In this document: positions 1 through 7,644 of the stretch, in pieces | How positions within the stretch are numbered: position 1 is the stretch's first letter | How the letters are laid out: every line of letters begins with the position of its first letter | NCBI GenBank assembly: GCA_958439205.1 | Contig: OY288189.1 | Span: 4,107,001-4,171,000, forward strand | Source of the DNA: an uncultured Allorhizobium sp. | GTDB taxonomy: Bacteria > Pseudomonadota > Alphaproteobacteria > Rhizobiales > Rhizobiaceae | Length of the DNA: 64,000 nt | Direction of reading: 5' to 3' | Position numbers and translations under genes: made by a program | Notes under the pieces: model-generated | The model's input: the letters and a program-made list of their open reading frames with translations, nothing else | What the model was told of the DNA's origin: nothing | The model's database searches: none

Positions 1-93
1 CGCGATCTCGTCCGCCTCGGACGCATCGATGGCGGTGTGGAACCCATCCTCACGCGCGGCACCTATCCGATGCGCGTTACCCGTATTTCCTGA
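1..93 (+). CDS. C-terminal end of an unidentified protein (partial)
   Basis: An open frame enters from the left edge in frame 1 and stops at TGA 91-93, leaving about 30 residues that end in PMRVTRIS. This is too short to assign a family. The next gene starts 24 bases downstream on the same strand, so the two may be co-transcribed. It is called coding only because the frame is open from the edge and the spacing to the next ribosome-binding site is typical of an operon. Confidence 0.45.
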   Translation, partial: RDLVRLGRIDGGVEPILTRGTYPMRVTRIS

Positions 94-117
94 CAACCCG
101 GCGAAAGGACAAGACCC

Positions 118-1134
118 ATGCTGGCCACCATACTCCATGGCAAAGGCGATATCCGCTGCGAAGAGATCGCTGAACCCACGATCCTCAAGCCGACGGATGC
201 CATCATCAAGCTTGCGGCTTCCTGCGTCTGCGGCTCCGATCTCTGGCCCTATCGCGGCCTTCAGCCAATGAATGGACCCGCCAACATGGGCCATGAATAT
301 TGCGGTGTCGTCGTCGAGGTCGGCGAGGCCGTGAAGACGATCAAACCCGGCCAATTCGTCGTCGGCTCATTTTGCCTCTCGGACAACACCTGCCCGCATT
401 GCCGCTTCGGCTTCCAGTCCTCCTGCGAGCAACGGGAGTTCATGACGGGGGCGCAGGCGCCTTACGCCCGCGTCCCGCTCGCCGACGGCACACTGGTCGC
501 GACCCCGCACCTGCCCGATGAGGATCTGATCCCAAGCCTGCTGGCCGTTTCGGACGTTCTCGGCACCGGCTGGTATGCCGCTGATGCAGCCCGCGTCTCG
601 GAAGGCTCGACAGCCGTAGTCGTTGGCGATGGTGCCGTCGGCTTGATGGGTGTTCTTGCCGCCAAGCAGATGGGGGCCGAACGGATCATCGCCATGAGCC
701 GCCACAAGAGCCGCCAGGATCTGGCGCTCGAATTCGGTGCCACGCACATCGTGTCTGAGCGCGGCGATGATGGCGTGAAGCGGATCAAGGAAATCACGGA
801 CGGGGTCGGAGCGGAATCCGTGCTTGAATGTGTCGGCACGCAGGAATCCATGTCACAAGCGATCAGTTGCGCCCGCCCAGGCGGCCATATCGGCTTCGTC
901 GGCGTTCCCCATGGAGTCCAGATCGCCGGCCAGGACCTGTTCTTCGCCCAGAAGAGCCTGATGGGCGGCCCTGCCCCCGTCCGCCGCTTCCTACCCTATC
1001 TCATGGATCTGGTGCTCAAACGCGAGATCAACCCGGGCCGTGTCTTCGACCTCGAAATCCCGCTCTCCGATGTCGCCGAAGGCTACCGCGCCATGGACGA
1101 ACGGCGGGCGATCAAGGCCCTGCTGCGACTGTAA
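118..1134 (+). CDS. Zinc-dependent alcohol dehydrogenase (MDR superfamily)
   Basis: A 338-residue medium-chain dehydrogenase, expected to oxidise an alcohol or reduce an aldehyde with NAD(P) in the cytoplasm. The catalytic zinc ligands are visible: Cys in CVCGSD near residue 37 and the GHEY pair near residue 60. The structural-zinc region reads TCPHCRFGFQSSC near residues 96-108, with three of the usual four cysteines closely spaced and the fourth displaced upstream (FCLSD). This pattern fits the glutathione-independent formaldehyde dehydrogenase-like ADH branch. A Rossmann loop (VVGDGAVGLMG) lies near residue 165. AAAGGA eight bases before the ATG supports the start. The downstream neighbour is an XdhC-family gene, which does not identify the substrate. 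Confidence 0.9.
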   Translation: MLATILHGKGDIRCEEIAEPTILKPTDAIIKLAASCVCGSDLWPYRGLQPMNGPANMGHEYCGVVVEVGEAVKTIKPGQFVVGSFCLSDNTCPHCRFGFQSSCEQREFMTGAQAPYARVPLADGTLVATPHLPDEDLIPSLLAVSDVLGTGWYAADAARVSEGSTAVVVGDGAVGLMGVLAAKQMGAERIIAMSRHKSRQDLALEFGATHIVSERGDDGVKRIKEITDGVGAESVLECVGTQESMSQAISCARPGGHIGFVGVPHGVQIAGQDLFFAQKSLMGGPAPVRRFLPYLMDLVLKREINPGRVFDLEIPLSDVAEGYRAMDERRAIKALLRL

Positions 1135-1188
1135 CGGCTGCTGCCGGCGCTGTTTGCAAAGACAATCAGACTCCACCCATCAGCGTTG

Positions 1189-1205
1189 CCGGAAATGATT
1201 TCCGG
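1189..1205. repeat. 17-base near-perfect palindrome upstream of the XdhC gene
   Basis: Two 8-base arms (CCGGAAAT and ATTTCCGG) flank a single central base, in the gap between the alcohol dehydrogenase and the XdhC-family gene. It lies about 42 bases before the XdhC start. It has no T-tract, so it reads more like an operator than a terminator, although a weak hairpin is possible. Confidence 0.4.
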
Positions 1206-1246
1206 TGGCGGGGATGTACCTTTGTCACGCGTGACTTGGCTCAAAA

Positions 1247-2155
1247 ATGCTCATCCATCCACACAAGGCGTTCGACAGCGATGATCCTCAGGAGTTGTTG
1301 GGCTTCGCCTTAGAGGTCTCGCGGAGACATCCCTGTGCGCTGGCAACCCTAGTCGATATCAAGGGCGGCGCGGCCAGATCACTGGGATCACACATCGTGG
1401 TCGCAGCCGACGGCCGTTATGCCGGATACGTCTCGGGAGGCTGCGTGGAAGCGGCGATTGCCGCAGAAGCCCTTCTCGCGATCCAAGATCGGAAAGACAA
1501 GCTCGTCAGCTTTGGCAAAGACTCGCCCTTCAAGGATATCATCTTGCCATGCGGCGGCAGCATCACCGTTGCCATTCACGTGTTGAAGGACGTGGCGAGT
1601 TTGCAATCGGCTGTCATCCGTCTCAGCGAGCGGCATCCTGCGGCTCTTTCCTATGACCCGAACGCGGAAAGCCTTACCCACTCGGACCTTGTGCAAGGGA
1701 CTGGGTGGAAGGACGACATCTTTACCACCCTCTATCATCCACCGATCCGAACACTTGTGTCGGGTGGATCCTTCGAAGTGGCTCGCTTCACCGCCTTGAT
1801 GAGAGCCGCCGAGATGGAGGCTGTCACCGTTCCGGACAGATTTCAGAGCGCGGATGTAAAACAATTGGTCGACGGCTACACGGCGATCGTTCTGATGCAT
1901 CACGACGTGGACAAGGAAATGGGACTCCTGAAGGTCGCTCTGGAAAGCAATGCGTTCTACATCGGTGCTCTCGGCAGCATACGGACGCACGAGAAACGCA
2001 TCCTTCGTCTTCGTCAGCTTGGCTACGAACAATCCGCTATCGACCGCATCAAGGCTCCCATCGGAATGTTTGGCCCAGCCCGTCGTGCGACCTCACTGGC
2101 AATTTCCATCTTGGCGGATGTGGCGGTTGCCCGCGAGAAGACACTCGGCCATTGA
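1247..2155 (+). CDS. XdhC/CoxI family protein
   Basis: A 302-residue protein with the two-part XdhC architecture. The N-terminal domain (about residues 15-110) carries ATLVDIKGGAARSLGSH and the glycine-rich YVSGGCVEAAI block. The C-terminal Rossmann-like domain (about 165-300) contains FYIGALGS and a GPARRATSLAISILAD tail. Members insert or protect the sulfurated molybdenum cofactor of xanthine dehydrogenase-type enzymes, but no molybdenum hydroxylase subunits are in this window, so any client would be encoded elsewhere. The tail differs from the canonical IGA(R/K)TP(E/A)EIA signature of the family, so a diverged role is possible. The ATG at 1247 has only a poor ribosome-binding site. Confidence 0.82.
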   Translation: MLIHPHKAFDSDDPQELLGFALEVSRRHPCALATLVDIKGGAARSLGSHIVVAADGRYAGYVSGGCVEAAIAAEALLAIQDRKDKLVSFGKDSPFKDIILPCGGSITVAIHVLKDVASLQSAVIRLSERHPAALSYDPNAESLTHSDLVQGTGWKDDIFTTLYHPPIRTLVSGGSFEVARFTALMRAAEMEAVTVPDRFQSADVKQLVDGYTAIVLMHHDVDKEMGLLKVALESNAFYIGALGSIRTHEKRILRLRQLGYEQSAIDRIKAPIGMFGPARRATSLAISILADVAVAREKTLGH

Positions 2156-2219
2156 GGCCAAGCATCCGTCTCACGTGTCGCCAACACAAAAGCTGCCTGG
2201 CTGCATATGCGAAGCAGGC

Positions 2220-2624
2220 TTACGTTGATGACGCTAAATAGTCCGCGTCGCTGACCTGCTCCAGCCAGTCGACCGCCTTCCCGTCCGAACTCTCCTGAAT
2301 GGCGATGTGCACCATCGCGGTCGCGGAGGCTGCGCCATGCCAGTGCTTTTCTCCTGGTTCAAACCAGACGACATCTCCGGGACGGATCTCTTCAACCGGC
2401 CCGCCCTCGCGCTGCGCGCGTCCGACGCCGGAAATCACAATGATGATCTGCCCCAGGGGATGCGTATGCCAAGCGGTTCGCGCGCCCGGTTCGAATGTGA
2501 CGGTGTTGCCCGCTGCCGAAGCTGGTTCCCGGACTGGGAAAAGCGGATCGATCCTGACTGCACCGGTGAACCAATCCGATGGTCCCTTCACTGATGCCTG
2601 GCTACCAGCTCTGCGAATGTCCAT
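2220..2624 (-). CDS. Cupin-domain protein
   Basis: About 134 residues forming one cupin barrel. Motif 1 is visible as WHTHPLGQIIIV...G and motif 2 as PGDVVWFEPGEKHWHG. The histidines H-x-H, the glutamates and the later H are the usual metal ligands. Single-domain cupins of this type often sit beside carboxymuconolactone decarboxylase or hydrolase genes and may act on small quinone-like or phenolic compounds; the substrate here is unknown. The start MDIRRAG is preferred over an in-frame ATG seven codons upstream, because AAGGA lies six bases before it. It converges on the XdhC gene and is divergent from the exported hydrolase. Confidence 0.85.
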   Translation of the reverse strand: MDIRRAGSQASVKGPSDWFTGAVRIDPLFPVREPASAAGNTVTFEPGARTAWHTHPLGQIIIVISGVGRAQREGGPVEEIRPGDVVWFEPGEKHWHGAASATAMVHIAIQESSDGKAVDWLEQVSDADYLASST

Positions 2625-2934
2625 AAGTATTCCTTTTGCGATCATGAAGTGCTGCGCTTCACGCAGAATGCCATGCGACGACGCAAATGATTAGTTCTCA
2701 TTCAGGCTGACGCCTATCGATGCAGACCATGAGCGGGGATGCGAACGCGGCTGGGATCCTCACGTTGTTCTCCCAACAGACATCGGCAAGGACGATTGCG
2801 AGGTGGATTTCATGAGCGCCCGACGATTGATCGACCAGACCGATAAGTTCAAGTGAGATGCGGGGACTTATGTTCGAGACGGTAAGCGCGCACTTGAGGG
2901 TCGTGAAATCAACCTCAATCCGGAGATCCGCGAC
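2625..2934. other. Divergent intergenic region, no gene seen
   Basis: About 310 bases separate the cupin gene (minus) from the hydrolase gene (plus). The antisense frames crossing it resemble no known protein. It should hold two outward promoters, but I could not pick out a convincing -35/-10 pair or a dyad. Confidence 0.4.
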
Positions 2935-4023
2935 ATGAACAGCAATGTACCCACCACGCAGAACGGACATGATCAGTTGGACCTTGCACGTCGCGACCTC
3001 CTGAAGGTTGCCTCCGTCGGGGCAATAGTATCCGCTCTCATCCCCTACGCCTCGGCCGCATCGGCTCAGACGGAAGACGTCTGGGACAAGACCTTCCCGA
3101 AGAGCGACTTGGTCGACCACCGTAAGGTGCGCTTCACGAACCGCTACGGCATCGAACTGGCAGGCGATCTCTACATGCCGAAGAGCCGCGGAACCAGCAT
3201 GCCCGCGATCGTCGTCGGCGGTCCCTTCGGCGCTGTCAAGGAACAGTCCTCGGGCCTTTACGCACAGGTGATGGCAGAGCGTGGCTTCGTGACGGTCGCC
3301 TTCGACGGATCGTTCACCGGGGAAAGCGGAGGCCAGCCGCGCAACATCGCATCACCTGACATAAACACCGAAGACTTCAGCGCGGCAGTCGACTTCATCG
3401 GAAACCTGCCCGACGTCGACCAGGAGCGCATCGGCATGATCGGTGTCTGCGGCTGGGGTGGCATGGCACTCAATGCGGCTGCCGTAGACAAGCGCGTGAA
3501 GGCCGTGGTTGCCAGCACCATGTATGACATGACCCGCGTCATGTCGAAGGGCTACAACGACGTCGTCACGCTTGAACAGCGGACCCAAAGCCTAGAGCAG
3601 ATGAGCCGGCAGCGCTCTGCCGATGCGAAGGCCGGCAGTCCGGGATACATGAAGGACTACAACGTCCTCAAAGGCGGCGAGCCGCAGTTCCTGGTCGACT
3701 ACCATGACTACTACATGACGCCGCGCGGCTACCACAAACGCGCAGTCAACTCGGGCAACGGCTGGTCACTGACCACGCCCTTGTCCTTCATGAACATGCC
3801 GATCCTTTCCTATATCGCCGAGATCTCGCCACGACCGCTGCTGCTCGTGCATGGCGAGAATGCCCATTCGCGCTACTTCAGCGAAACGGCGTATGCGGCA
3901 GCGGCTGAACCTAAGGAAATGCTGATCGTTCCTGGGGCAAGCCACGTTGATCTGTACGACAAGGTGGAGATCATCCCGTTCGACCGGTTCGAGGCGTTTT
4001 TCGAACAGCATCTGGGCGCATAA
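2935..4023 (+). CDS. Tat-exported alpha/beta hydrolase, dienelactone hydrolase-like
   Basis: A 362-residue protein. The N-terminus has a twin-arginine motif (ARRDLLKVA, residues 18-26) followed by a hydrophobic stretch and an ASAASAQ cleavage region near residue 45, so it is probably exported folded to the periplasm. The hydrolase core has GGPFGAVKEQ (oxyanion region) and a nucleophile elbow reading GVCGWGG, which puts Cys172 where most relatives have Ser; dienelactone hydrolases also use Cys. Candidate acid and base are in the HGENAHSR and GASHVDLYD segments near the C-terminus. The substrate is unknown. GGAG lies nine bases before the ATG. A strong hairpin terminator follows directly. Confidence 0.85.
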   Translation: MNSNVPTTQNGHDQLDLARRDLLKVASVGAIVSALIPYASAASAQTEDVWDKTFPKSDLVDHRKVRFTNRYGIELAGDLYMPKSRGTSMPAIVVGGPFGAVKEQSSGLYAQVMAERGFVTVAFDGSFTGESGGQPRNIASPDINTEDFSAAVDFIGNLPDVDQERIGMIGVCGWGGMALNAAAVDKRVKAVVASTMYDMTRVMSKGYNDVVTLEQRTQSLEQMSRQRSADAKAGSPGYMKDYNVLKGGEPQFLVDYHDYYMTPRGYHKRAVNSGNGWSLTTPLSFMNMPILSYIAEISPRPLLLVHGENAHSRYFSETAYAAAAEPKEMLIVPGASHVDLYDKVEIIPFDRFEAFFEQHLGA

Positions 4024-4034
4024 GTTCAAGCATT

Positions 4035-4072
4035 GCATGCGGAGGTACTTTCACCTCCGCATGCTGTTTCAG
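4035..4072 (+). terminator. Rho-independent terminator after the exported hydrolase
   Basis: A perfect 12-bp stem (GCATGCGGAGGT with ACCTCCGCATGC, 4035-4046 and 4053-4064) with a six-base loop starts 12 bases after the hydrolase stop codon and is followed by TGTTTC. The T-tract is short but the stem is very stable. Confidence 0.7.
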
Positions 4073-4549
4073 AGGCGGTGATCTAGGTACGGACGAGTGT
4101 GTACTGGCGTAGTGCCGTCCTCTGGAGCCAACCGACCGACGCTTAGATCCGAATCACGAGCCACTAGCATGATCCGGACAATATCGGCTCACGCTGCGGC
4201 AATGAGGTCTGAGAATTCCAAATGACATACGCGAAAAGGGGATCGAAGCCCCGGAAGCATGCTGCCTTAGAGAGGGATGCGGAGATACGCATCTTCGAGG
4301 CAATCTGTGACGTCGTTATTCGTCGCCATGAACCGAAATGGAAGCCATCGAAGCAGGAGTTCGATTTCTTCGGTTCGATGGTAAGAGCCCAGAATATCTT
4401 CGGTGGGAGCAAAAGGTAGAGCTCGAACCACGGGCGCTTTCTGCCGTGACACTTTGCTTCTGACAAATATGAGAGTGCAAATCGCACGCCCGCATGCGGT
4501 AGCCCTCGCGTATGAGCTTGTTCGTCCGGATCGTCAGCCGCCCCGCCCT
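4073..4549. other. Poorly coding stretch between the hydrolase and the pha operon
   Basis: About 480 bases with slightly lower GC than the flanks. The only plausible gene is the 65-codon frame at 4222-4419. No terminator for the pha operon was recognised at its 3' end near 4550, so pha transcription may run into this stretch. Confidence 0.35.
4222..4419 (+). CDS. Possible small basic protein of unknown function
   Basis: A 65-residue frame starting ATG, rich in Lys and Arg at both ends (AKRGSKPRKHAALERD at the start, FGGSKR at the end), with a middle that could form one amphipathic helix. No family recognised. No Shine-Dalgarno sequence lies at normal spacing; GAGG is about 16 bases away. A longer antisense frame overlaps it. 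It is listed because it is the only protein-like reading in this gap, and could be spurious. Confidence 0.3.
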   Translation: MTYAKRGSKPRKHAALERDAEIRIFEAICDVVIRRHEPKWKPSKQEFDFFGSMVRAQNIFGGSKR

Positions 4550-4927
4550 TCACCCCTCAGAGACCGGCCGCTCTCCCGGAGAACCATCCTCCGGAACTGT
4601 TGGGTTGCCCTCTGCGCGATCGCGGTGCAGGGCCGCTCTCGCCAGCAGAATGAGGGTGATGGGCGTTGTCAGGGTCACGAAGATGCCGATCAGGATCTCA
4701 TGGACGACGGCTCTCGATCCGACAACTGAGAAATACAGGATGGAGGCGAGCATGATGCCGCCCACACCCCAGCTTGTTCCGAGGGTGGGCGCGTGGATGC
4801 GCTCGTAGAAGCTCGGCAGGCGCAAGAGGCCGAATGCGCCGAGCAGTGTCAGGCCGGAGCCGATAAGAAGCAGCATGGAGACGGTGATGACCATCCACAG
4901 CGGGAGGTCGGCGATGGGCATGGTCAT
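4550..4927 (-). CDS. phaG: Cation/proton antiporter subunit PhaG (MnhG/MrpG)
   Basis: A 125-residue membrane protein with three hydrophobic helices (about residues 12-35, 50-70 and 75-100) and the MnhG/PhaG motif LRLPSFYERIHAPTLG around residue 35. It is the last subunit of the multi-subunit Pha/Mrp antiporter, which exchanges cytoplasmic K+ or Na+ for external protons. In rhizobia the Pha type is tied to K+ efflux and alkaline adaptation. Its ATG overlaps the phaF stop by four bases. The tail (RDRAEGNPTVPEDGSPGERPVSEG) is hydrophilic. Confidence 0.93.
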   Translation of the reverse strand: MTMPIADLPLWMVITVSMLLLIGSGLTLLGAFGLLRLPSFYERIHAPTLGTSWGVGGIMLASILYFSVVGSRAVVHEILIGIFVTLTTPITLILLARAALHRDRAEGNPTVPEDGSPGERPVSEG

Positions 4928-5205
4928 TCGATCACCTCTCCGCGCATGAGGAACTTGGCGAGTGCTACCGTTGCCACGAAAACGAGCATGCCGATGACAA
5001 GAGCGGCCTCGAAATAGACTGTGCGGCCACTGCCGATACCGAAGGTGACGAGCAGCAGCATGGCAATCACATAGGATGCGTCGAGTGCCAGGATACGGTC
5101 CTGGGCGCGCGGGCCGATGAAGACGCGCACGACGGCAATCATCAGGGCAAGTGCCAGAAGCAGCTTCGAGATCGATACGGCGGTGAAGAAAATGATGGCG
5201 CTCAT
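4924..5205 (-). CDS. phaF: Cation/proton antiporter subunit PhaF (MnhF/MrpF)
   Basis: A 93-residue protein with three predicted transmembrane helices and the MnhF signature RVFIGPRAQDRILALD near residues 26-41, followed by a helix with TFGIGSGRTVYFEAAL. It is a small subunit of the Pha antiporter in the inner membrane. It overlaps both neighbours by ATGA junctions, so translational coupling is likely. Length and sequence are normal for the family. Confidence 0.93.
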   Translation of the reverse strand: MSAIIFFTAVSISKLLLALALMIAVVRVFIGPRAQDRILALDASYVIAMLLLVTFGIGSGRTVYFEAALVIGMLVFVATVALAKFLMRGEVIE

Positions 5206-5678
5206 TCGATGATCTCCAGCAGCAGGCTTTCGTAGCGGTGCTTGATGTTTTTCACCCAGGTCTCCTCGTCGATCAGATCGAGCACATGGATCAGAACCGT
5301 CTTGCGGCGACCGTCATAGGCGAGCCAGGCCGAACCTGGCGTGCTGGTCAGGATGACAGCCATGATCGCAAGCGCTGTCGGGTGTTCGATCTCGAGCGGA
5401 ACGGTGATGAAGCCCGCTGTGTGTTTCTGGCGCTTGCCGCGCAGGATCAGGAAAGCGACGGCGGCGTTCGAGCGGATGATATCCGTGAACACGCGCCAGA
5501 GGAGCTTGGGCACGAGATACCACTTCTTCAGCTTCGGCTTGTCGGGCCTGAGCGACGCCATGGCCCAGCCGCCAAACATGGCAACGACCGATCCGAGGAC
5601 CAGATGGCCGAGCGTGAAGTCGTTAAGCAGCAGCCACATCACGAGCAGCGACAGGCTGAGCAGCGGATAGGGCATCAT
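5202..5678 (-). CDS. phaE: Cation/proton antiporter subunit PhaE (MnhE/MrpE)
   Basis: A 158-residue protein with two N-terminal membrane helices and a cytoplasmic alpha/beta region. Typical MnhE blocks are LWRVFTDIIRSNAAVAFLIL, EHPTALAIMAVILTSTPGSAW and the C-terminal VLIHVLDLIDEE. MnhE subunits are needed for assembly of the antiporter complex. The start is ATG-ATG, overlapping the phaD stop, with the preceding gene probably supplying ribosomes. Confidence 0.93.
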   Translation of the reverse strand: MMPYPLLSLSLLVMWLLLNDFTLGHLVLGSVVAMFGGWAMASLRPDKPKLKKWYLVPKLLWRVFTDIIRSNAAVAFLILRGKRQKHTAGFITVPLEIEHPTALAIMAVILTSTPGSAWLAYDGRRKTVLIHVLDLIDEETWVKNIKHRYESLLLEIIE

Positions 5679-7309
5679 GGCGCGCCCTCCCCCTCGCCCA
5701 CCGCCACCGGGCTCGCATCCCTGACCACGGTGGCGTTGCGGACCGCGTCGATGTAGGCCGAAGGATTGGCAAGCGTCCTGATCGTCGTGTCCATATAGGT
5801 CATTGCCGGGCCTGCCTGGATGGTGAGGACCAGCGTCAGTGACAGCAACATCATGACCGGCACCAGCTCCACGACCAGCACGCGCGGCACCGCTCCCTCG
5901 ATCGAACTCCAGAAGGTCCGGATGCCGGCACGGGTCATCGAAATCAGCGCGGCAATGCCGGAGAAGATGACAAGCACGATCAAGGTCCAGACGGCGAGAT
6001 CGGGCGTCTGACCGATCGATCCGGTGCCCATCATCGCCGACAGCATGGCGAATTTGGAGATGAAGCCTGAGAGTGGCGGCAGACCGGCCAGCAGAATGCC
6101 GCAGGCGGCAAAGCAGATGCCGAGGATCGCCATCGTGCCCGGCATGGTCGTGCCGTTGCCATCCTCGATATCGGCTTCCTCTCCGTCGCCATAGGCTTCC
6201 ATGGTAACGGCAAGGACGTTGGCGCCAGCATCCTGTCCTCGCTCCACCAGCTCGATCAGCATGAAGAAGGCGCTGATCGTCAGGGTGGAACTGACGAGAT
6301 AAAGCAACGCGCCGGACGACACGACACCATCATTGATGCCCAGCACCATCAGAAGCGTGCCGGAGGAGACGAGGACTGAATAGCCGGCAAGCCGCCCGAG
6401 TGCCTGGGAGGCGAGCACGCCGATGGTTCCGAACACGAGTGTCGCCATTCCGCCGATCAACAGCACTTCGGCGCCGAAGCCTGCCGATGGACCATCTCCG
6501 AAGAGAAGCATGGTGAGGCGCAGGATGACATAGATGCCGACCTTGCTGAGGATCGCGAACATACCCGCGACCGGCGCGGAGGCCGCACTATAGGCTGTCG
6601 GCAGCCAGAAGCAGAGCGGCCACATGCCGACCTTGATGAGGAATGCCACCCCAAGCACGGCTGCACCCGCCTCCATCAGGATCAGCCGATCCGGCTCCAT
6701 CTCCGGCATGCGCAGGGCAAGATCTGCCATGTTGAGCGTGCCGGCCGTGCCATAGACGAGGCTTACCCCGATGAGGAAAAACAGAGCCGCGACGAGATTG
6801 ACGGCGATGTAATGCAGTCCCGACTTGACGCGCAGCGTGCCGGTTCCGTGCAGCAGCAAGCCATAGGAGGCGGCGAGCATGACTTCGAAAAAGACGAAGA
6901 GATTGAAGAGGTCGCCGGTCAGCAGCGCGCCGTTGACGCCAGCGAGCAGGAGCTGGAACAGGCTGTGGAAATGGGCGCCCACGGCATGCCATTTCGCGAG
7001 AGAGAAGACCAATGCTGCCAGCGCCAGGATCGATGTCAGCAACAGCATCATCGCCGACAGTCCGTCGATGACCAGAACAATGCCGAAGGGGGCAGCCCAA
7101 TTGCCGAGCAGATAGACATTGTCGAAGCCGTTCGGACCGCTTTCGATCGCAAACAACAAGGCGGCATTCGCCAGCAGCAGGATGACCCCAGCAAGGCTGA
7201 CAAGTGCCTTGGCCGTTCTGTTGCGCTCGTCGATGAACAGCAGGAGGGCGGCTGTCACCATGGGTATCAGGATCGGCGTGACGATCAGGTGGTGGCTCCA
7301 GGCAATCAT
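5675..7309 (-). CDS. phaD: Cation/proton antiporter subunit PhaD (MnhD/MrpD, NuoM/N-like)
   Basis: A 544-residue protein with about 14 transmembrane helices, related to the proton-pumping NuoL/M/N subunits of complex I. Family hallmarks include FNLFVFFEVMLAASYGLL near residue 135 with the conserved membrane Glu, and the lysine-bearing helix KVGMWPLCFWLPTAYSAASAPVAG near residue 225. It is one of the two large subunits expected to carry ions. The C-terminus continues as a short hydrophilic tail (ASPVAVGEGEGAP). It starts two bases after the phaC stop. Confidence 0.95.
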   Translation of the reverse strand: MIAWSHHLIVTPILIPMVTAALLLFIDERNRTAKALVSLAGVILLLANAALLFAIESGPNGFDNVYLLGNWAAPFGIVLVIDGLSAMMLLLTSILALAALVFSLAKWHAVGAHFHSLFQLLLAGVNGALLTGDLFNLFVFFEVMLAASYGLLLHGTGTLRVKSGLHYIAVNLVAALFFLIGVSLVYGTAGTLNMADLALRMPEMEPDRLILMEAGAAVLGVAFLIKVGMWPLCFWLPTAYSAASAPVAGMFAILSKVGIYVILRLTMLLFGDGPSAGFGAEVLLIGGMATLVFGTIGVLASQALGRLAGYSVLVSSGTLLMVLGINDGVVSSGALLYLVSSTLTISAFFMLIELVERGQDAGANVLAVTMEAYGDGEEADIEDGNGTTMPGTMAILGICFAACGILLAGLPPLSGFISKFAMLSAMMGTGSIGQTPDLAVWTLIVLVIFSGIAALISMTRAGIRTFWSSIEGAVPRVLVVELVPVMMLLSLTLVLTIQAGPAMTYMDTTIRTLANPSAYIDAVRNATVVRDASPVAVGEGEGAP

Positions 7310-7311
7310 GG

Positions 7312-7644
7312 CTACTCGTTCCTCCCGTCGACATGGTCGTTGCCGGTCAGGCCGCGGGCGGCGAGTAGGACAACGAGGAAGAGAGCGGTGGTCGCAAAGC
7401 CGATGACGATGGCTGTGAGGACCAGCGCCTGCGGAACGGGATCGGTGAGGGTCGTCGACACCACCCCATCCTCGAGGATCGGCGGCATGTTGCTCTTGAC
7501 GCCACCAACGCCGAAGATGAACAGGTTGACGGCATAGGAGAGCATCGACAATCCGATGATCACCTGAAAGGTGCGCGGACGCAGGATGAGCCAGACGCCG
7601 CAGGTGGTCATCAGACCAATGGCCAGGGACAGGATGATTTCCAT
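7312..7644 (-). CDS. phaC: Cation/proton antiporter subunit PhaC (MnhC/MrpC, NuoK-like)
   Basis: A 110-residue protein with three membrane helices, related to NuoK. The start MEIILSLAIG is placed at 7644 because its ATG overlaps the phaAB TGA by one base (TGATG). A longer upstream frame exists but reads through phaAB sequence and is not protein-like. The TDPVPQALVLTAIVIG segment near residue 67 is the strongest family signature, with the conserved sequence preceding the third helix. Confidence 0.93.
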   Translation of the reverse strand: MEIILSLAIGLMTTCGVWLILRPRTFQVIIGLSMLSYAVNLFIFGVGGVKSNMPPILEDGVVSTTLTDPVPQALVLTAIVIGFATTALFLVVLLAARGLTGNDHVDGRNE

